From Verrucomicrobiaceae bacterium UBA7681 (lineage in GTDB: Bacteria > Verrucomicrobiota > Verrucomicrobiia > Verrucomicrobiales > Verrucomicrobiaceae): a DNA stretch of 64,000 bases. The stretch is from NCBI GenBank assembly GCA_002482965.1, contig DLGZ01000025.1, forward strand, positions 1-64,000. Direction: 5' to 3'. The position numbers were made by a program, and so were the translations under genes. The stretch's first letter is position 1; every line of letters begins with the position of its first letter. Shown piece by piece: positions 63,501 through 64,000 of the stretch. A model generated the notes under the pieces. That model saw only the letters and a list, made by a program, of their open reading frames with translations, searched no databases and was not told the DNA's origin.

Positions 63501-64000
63501 AGTACCGTTGAGGGTGAACTGTCCGGCGTCATCAAACTGGAAGGTCGCTCCACTGGCAACGCTCACTGTGGTCGAACTGCTGCTATTCTGACCAAAGCTG
63601 TAGAACACCGAATTGGCCGATGTGAAGGCCACTGGGTTCTGCGATGCAGTGGCCACGTAGGTGCTGCCGCTCTGAATGAAAACCTGCTTGGGCTTCTGGT
63701 TCAGCGCCGCCGTGCCGAGATTGAGCGTGGTGACGATGGTGTTGACTGACAGCGTCGAATTTCCGGCCACGATGACGTCACCGGTGAAAGTGTTGCTGGC
63801 AGACAAAACCACCGTGCCGCCTCCCGTGATGGTGAGAGAATTATTCCCCACCACACCCGATGCCGCACCGCCGCTGATCACGCCCGAAAGGGTCAGGATG
63901 GTACCGGAACCGACGCTGATGGTGTCACCCGTAGCACTGCCGGCCTGAGTGCCAAGGGCGATGGCCCGCGCGATGGTGGCTGTGGAGCCGGTGTACTGCA
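48561..64000 (-). CDS. Second giant PEP-CTERM strand-repeat protein (5' end beyond the window)
   Basis: The frame is open from the stop at 48561 to base 64000; about 5145 residues are visible and the true start lies outside. The residues before 63881 (QYTGSTATIARAIALGTQAG and onward) continue the same repeat style, so a GTG at 63881 is not the start. It carries many N-x-[YF]-[ST]-G-x-T repeats (NNYTGQTVINGGVLQA, NSYSGSTTIQGGYLIL, NTYTGKTVLNLGILSI, NSYTGLTTISGGTLLI). A second unit recurs several times, with LGxxP(x)nADQxxLNGGxL then NRGxTxGxxGG. The C-terminus has PEPSR, LLFLMLGLFGLMV and RRRR, the PEP-CTERM signal. Predicted function: an exosortase-sorted surface or matrix protein. It is paralogous to the complete giant gene 399 bp downstream. 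Confidence 0.92.
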   Translation of the reverse strand, partial: QYTGSTATIARAIALGTQAGSATGDTISVGSGTILTLSGVISGGAASGVVGNNSLTITGGGTVVLSASNTFTGDVIVAGNSTLSVNTIVTTLNLGTAALNQKPKQVFIQSGSTYVATASQNPVAFTSANSVFYSFGQNSSSSTTVSVASGATFQFDDAGQFTLNGTLNLTGAGTLLLGGNYDVLTAAYGSSTLTTGVQSGSSINVGGTATLQLQANAAALGGTNKASITLNDGTTLDLRLNTGGIFGNDVTIAGDVTLKSGRTTAAATNITLTMGDLTVGGGTVTFANGNLNTAPGVANLTFTSTTLTSDVIFNLTNVNGSGIATLNLGGLDDGGTARTITTTGGGALGINAASTSFTGTINVTGGSYLVLGAAGANTGTVNVLNGSVVYTATGANAAGTVNVGDTSGSNAATLAIGANGVVVDNAFVIRDGSSGATNITTVSTATVAVPNLLGFGMPVGGMGTIAAPITLAKSSGAVNFGAAANTSLVITGAVGESGGAKTFNAVGPGTVYLLGDKNFTGGISITGGALILGAGPTSTNFSGTTTINGGLLGLLGSYALPGALVIGSSGGSLLYAPAAATTDYSSLLTLTSGGTLILDIASGLTINYTTAFGSSSTAGLSKVGAGTLNLTPTTDSETFTGATTVGAGTLALNFVSGGATSNLISSSSILQMQGGTLTVNGGTNTSAVTQAFASTSLQAGNSVVTLTKGSASSVGLTLGTISRSAGAAINFSLLPASTSINIAGNSNNAAGILGGWATYNTSATLTDWAINSGNLVAPYASYTTLTTSGGGTQTTTNFTMGASVTLTAAGGASVTANSLRMSATSTLALAGTNSLTLSSVTGGILYALSSGTGTISGTAALATGLGMVSTGTASGGELLVYVNAGGTLTISAGVGGIAGSTNGFGITKSGGGTLNLTNATTSNLNNYTGQTVINGGVLQALAPDRLGSTSGITLNGGTLFSGSTTLSGSITQAITLGLSGGTLSYNSTTGTGSGNGGWNNTTAIAFLGSGSRTLTLQGTDTDRIATLVAALGDGGGPTFLIVNGGTTTSGFQLSGANSYSGSTTIQGGYLILNNVSALPGMSSLTFSGTGFNLAELELTATYGTTFTRSLGTGPGQVQWLGNGGFSAGAGTATATSVTVNLGGAGDMVTWGAGGFVPSGSILGLNQNALNNPSLGSVNFQNGIDFGALTTRTIEVGNSSYGFNTASIAASNAGYDAQLSGNLISTVTGGFTKTGTGVLWLNGDNSGFLGTLNIANGTVLFSNAAALPATLTLSSTISLTAGAVGGVVLQGATNFNTLYSHINSSTNGELMLDTSSSESINFNAAGFTNARFGAFGNVAYTGLFTPGTSGTYLINGVSGNLVASAAGQNRLMLSRTNALTGASSTLNVGTGILLLGGANDIGGAVNIQSVPLVGTNSISGAAFVWIANDKALGTGTITLTNTITAANQAGYPGLGAAYGDHTLANNIVLNDAGGASGNNFFLGGDTASDGVPSAGRMTYSGTVTIQGPTTITNNLQFNQRTTGLMFTGQITSTGSSPNFYFNGGSSLIVFNNLSGTASNYTTSNIFLNSAATFLIGQASDLGDTATARGVSYNSNGAVFGILPTAGNVTTSSNITFVANGNSFAQVVDVPMATQTFTLTSGIVQTSARTGQLYTKTGLGTFDIGVGLNPNSGASTWGTAGITIAQGTLSANFTTSAVASNMIRLANSSATAAPLTLSGGTLLLTGKSSTANSQAFGALTVTQGASAITLNSNGGTLTTSFTSMATRAAGGTVALTLPTAGPASVAVTAGLVAQNSLLVDAAATKSAFMVTGTQGGAITGWAGVSGGTIVALSNYTLTTSSTLSGNATVDTGVNTTLVANAAADSLRFNLAESRTLNLGGNTLNVGGILVTAAVGGNGSTITGGSLSTASGAAANADLVVYQANTAGALTIGANIVDNGANAVALTKSGAGELVLTGSNTFSGSLFLNEGKVTFNSVSQMGAGGSAINLNGAVLHYTGSGDISNAGTLTNGSVNVARHTSIDVDSGATLTLSGTVTSTLLSPTYELLTKTGAGTLVLGGSSNNVLYVNVAQGTLILNKSGGNVNALGISSTIVLSNIGLTVEDGALAQLGGDTANGDQILNASSVQLNGSGMLDLAGHSETIDGLGGSSSSVITNSSASGAVLTVGNSSMTLGASTQFDGSLQDGTGTLGLTMIGGNIFTLTGINTYTGKTTIIGQQYLTSGIYFGGISISSELNLGNNPANFTADQWTLNGGRLVMTENVTLDAARNNVGITLATGGGIFEVASSKTFTIAAANIIAGTGRFTKEGAGTVVMLGGANTYTGKTVLNLGILSISAQGALGGNPASATADQLTFNGGQLVTTATLSLNDANRGVTIQGYGGTLTPALGTTLTLPNTLSGTGDLTLNGAGTVVLGGINTPWTGKTILLGGELQISTNLNLGSPPATAVADQLQISNNAIFHLTADMAFNANRGVTIGSGGATITTDAGKLVSVNGAVALNAGTLTKAGTGGLVLLGSNSAVSGTQVAVMAGVLRLASSGALSSNSNLNLSGGVVELASSDFTRALGAGNNQVQFTASSGFSAFGAARNVNLGGAAATVVWNSGSFVPTGSALVLSSTTSDNTVTFQNGIDTNGAVRTVQVDDGSADTDAVLSGAVSDSSSGGGILKTAAGTLSLTGSSTYSGTTQISGGRLLAGAANVFSSASAFTLDNTSGVSLDLNGNNQVIGSLAGGGTTGGNVSLGAGVLTTGGNNGTTVFDGVISGTSGGLTKTGSGSMSLTNAQTYTGATTVSGGALFVNSTLATSGITVGGGSTLGGSGSVSALTTVSSGGTILAGDVAGDGSLTMSGGLTFLGGGTINVGQIAETASNVLNVGALTVGSVAGSITINVIANSPSGYANSTPYTLLTYTGGSILGTAGFSGFTLGTIAGTNSRTSGLLSDTGSAITLTLTADNPKWTGFDVTSGLVSSRWAPIDAALLNWKLISAGTSTSYLEGDVVLFDDSAIGSTTVDISEGNVSPSSVTFNNSSLTYTLTGSNGIAGTANLNKFGTGTLIINNTNSFNGGVILNGGVIQLGSAGALGTTNGLLFGANVAAGTKLQLNSNSITLAGLNTNATPGSAVVENGGASAATLTLNLQTVGGPPSGDASSVFAGVLQDGSSGKLGLTLTGNGTLTLSGANSYTGLTTISGGTLLIGDGSTTGSIVGTGGITNNAALVFNRSNAYSYTGNITGSGTTLVTGGGALTLTGTLDSTGGTTIDAANTLNVGNGGAGGSISGDILNNGALTFNTTSTGLVVSGSITGSGTLENIAGFTILTGTNNFGSGSSTTITGGTLQIGNGGTTGSITGDILDNGVLAFNRSDSSTFAGNISGTGSVLINMSSPTAVKTLSGTNTYGGGVTVAQGVLALGSATAVPTGSAVLVGASGTSGILDLNGFNLTVSALATAGTASDQTITNNSATSNSVLTYSSATSSTFGGLISNGASRNISVVVTGGGTLVLASTNTFTGGVIVLNGTIMLGADGALGTGAISLGTTGSNGVLDLNGFSQTVSSLAEGAGAVAGSQIIGNSSTTGDGFLTINGTSTFGGLIQDALGSGTFKTGLTIASGTTTLTNANTYSGATQINSGATLQLGNGGTTGSLSNGSTITDNGTLSFNRSDNVTFGATVSGSGGLQQVGSGILELNGDNSYSGLTVMNNAAGTLKTSGTNSSSTGGTTLTAGTLLLNNSSANNGGLAGGTIIISGGTIDNVTGSALTLVQNNNMTLGGSFIFTGSNDLNFGSGAVNVGASALTITMGGTNRMLSLGALTNTANAVNTITVTAGAGSSLVIGSYALSNNAANRVDVLTGNVANIIINGAVTNGGTSTTSGLNYTGTGILTLNGANNYGGLTSQTTSGGTIIFNGSNSGAGGTTLTAGTIQLGGATNGGIASGTLTLTAGVLQAINAARTLSNAVTLTAVTVSGSQSLTINGNFTFVSGARTLTSSITGGNLLTLGGNVFLSDSATVAGAATIAGSGLTTLSGNIANFNGSGVAGALIITNTSTTTLSGANTYSGLTTMNAAAGFLVLSGSNSSAGATTLTTGTIQFNSSSALGGGSGLGSGTLTLTAGTLQALNAARSITSNVLMTAVTVSGSQSLTMNGSFTFVSGSRTLTSSITGGNLLTLGGNVFLSDVSGTAGTQTIAGSGNTTVSGNIADFNGSGLAGTLTITNTGITTLGGANTYTGTTTMNAAAGTLVFSGSNSSAGATTLTTGMLQFNSNSNGGLASGLLTFTAGTVQALNASRSIANAITLTAVTVSGTENLTFNGKLTGSTGASRTLTNNIGAGKTLTFTSVDINPETANARTLTIAGTGATAITGAIANGNGTTANNLTITNTNTTTISAASGVSTYTGTTTAGAGTLVIGATNTLPVANAFVLGTLATGGAAATLDISGFNQTVGNFSVSSDNVTANQLLTASGRTLTINGNVTIGSSNATLTTTNFTTSGSGTVTVNNTTANGFFTVGGYVGTTSGQGNLATADFSSLSSLSILLNASTGTFRVSNNSTANTANAYSVLTLATDNTITAKTFAVGDGGQYGGSVGQVNQLKLGSGTNAINADVFNIGTGTRDFGSVTFNSGSGTIIVRAADGVSRVAFNMGAIGGGTGVATATGVQNTFDVTGHNADLLFGAVAIGTQSTRGDTLTNVFSFDTGTLDMTSLTMSVKTGTPLAGVPLVSSTLNLGGGTVTIGSGILQMGQAATATNQAVATINVTGGTVSIGATAGTAITMASAATNTTATASLNLTGGTTTVNGNIVRALGAGTSSATVNLDGGTLDMTGSNIGSAAQNVTFVAAAGTLKNLGELNGGGTLTKTTGGTLVLAGTNTYTGKTVISAGKLSISSESNLGANPGAATADQLTLNGGTLLTTATLAIQNSNRGITVGASGGTIETAASTTATVSSVVTGEGTLTKEGAGTLLFTAVNTNTGSTEVNNGILGGTGVLGGDLNVHAGSTIAPGIAAEGQLTVGGNFTVSAGGTLLMQLGGATTNDASTVQAQMGSNGNLTGLVGSVPSAWSNYVVGTTLHDNIMVNGTAVPVIDGTLKIDSVFLYGYIPAYGDVFKLIDWTATGSMPVSTTFDYGGIVLGDGLSFNSDLFASNGIIVVVPEPSRLLFLMLGLFGLMVRRRRSVR
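50840..52319 (-). repeat. Three tandem ~166-169-aa repeats inside the second giant gene
   Basis: Copies lie at about 51825-52319, 51319-51824 and 50840-51318 (protein order). Each starts around [GG/GA]TTLT-[TA]-G and contains LTAVTVSGSQSLT-type, RTLT[SN] and LTIxNT blocks. Copies one and two are still clearly alike at DNA level, for example around 51581 and 52088, 507 bp apart. A more diverged related unit lies at about 52320-52910. Confidence 0.75.

Noticed and set aside
48561..63881. Start of the second giant gene at the GTG at 63881
   Set aside because: The frame stays open to base 64000 and upstream residues continue the repeats; no signal peptide at 63881.
1..64000. tRNA, rRNA, insertion sequence or prophage genes
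   Set aside because: None recognised on either strand; no transposase, integrase or phage structural motif in any credible frame.

Overview
The window looks like a chromosomal segment of a GC-rich member of the PVC superphylum, most likely a Verrucomicrobiota bacterium (Prosthecobacter/Verrucomicrobium-like). This is inferred from gene content: an operon of DUF1501, pre-peptidase, DUF1549/DUF1553 and cytochrome-c/WD40 proteins, a sulfatase with EF-hands, a DUF1080 protein, and very large PEP-CTERM proteins built from autotransporter-associated strand repeats. Recognisable Shine-Dalgarno sequences are scarce, so many starts were placed by signal peptide or domain boundary. No rRNA, tRNA, CRISPR array, IS transposase or prophage gene was seen.

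Layout. 1-9.3 kb: a cut-off RodZ-type HTH gene, a fatty-acid-hydroxylase-family membrane enzyme, an exported protein of unknown function divergent from an AraC regulator, a family 2 glycosyltransferase, a sulfatase, and an ArsR-type repressor divergent from a CobW/COG0523 GTPase. 9.3-13.4 kb: a TPR protein, a membrane protein, and a tightly packed PiT permease / outer-membrane-like protein / exported double-rhodanese operon. 13.4-20.9 kb: a short element with terminal inverted repeats, a divergent exported phosphodiesterase lipoprotein and glycerophosphodiesterase, a lipoprotein, an ABC-F ATPase and two exported proteins. 21-28.7 kb: a small Gly/Tyr-rich lipoprotein convergent with the four-gene DUF1501 operon. 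28.9-33.8 kb: an SDR, a divergent pair resembling L-threonate and D-erythronate dehydrogenases, and hflK-hflC. 33.9-64 kb: two giant minus-strand genes, one complete (4755 aa) and one running off the right edge (more than 5100 aa visible). Each ends in a PEP-CTERM sorting signal.

How the genes may work together. The PiT operon and the neighbouring phosphodiesterase/glycerophosphodiesterase pair could scavenge phosphorus. The rhodanese makes a sulfur-oxyanion substrate for the PiT permease an alternative. The ArsR/CobW intergenic region and the PiT promoter region share ATTTGC/GCAAAT elements, which suggests a small metal- or thiol-responsive regulon. The two giant proteins are probably exosortase substrates displayed on the surface; no exosortase lies in the window. 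Their internal layout suggests growth by concatenation of smaller strand-repeat proteins and by tandem duplication.
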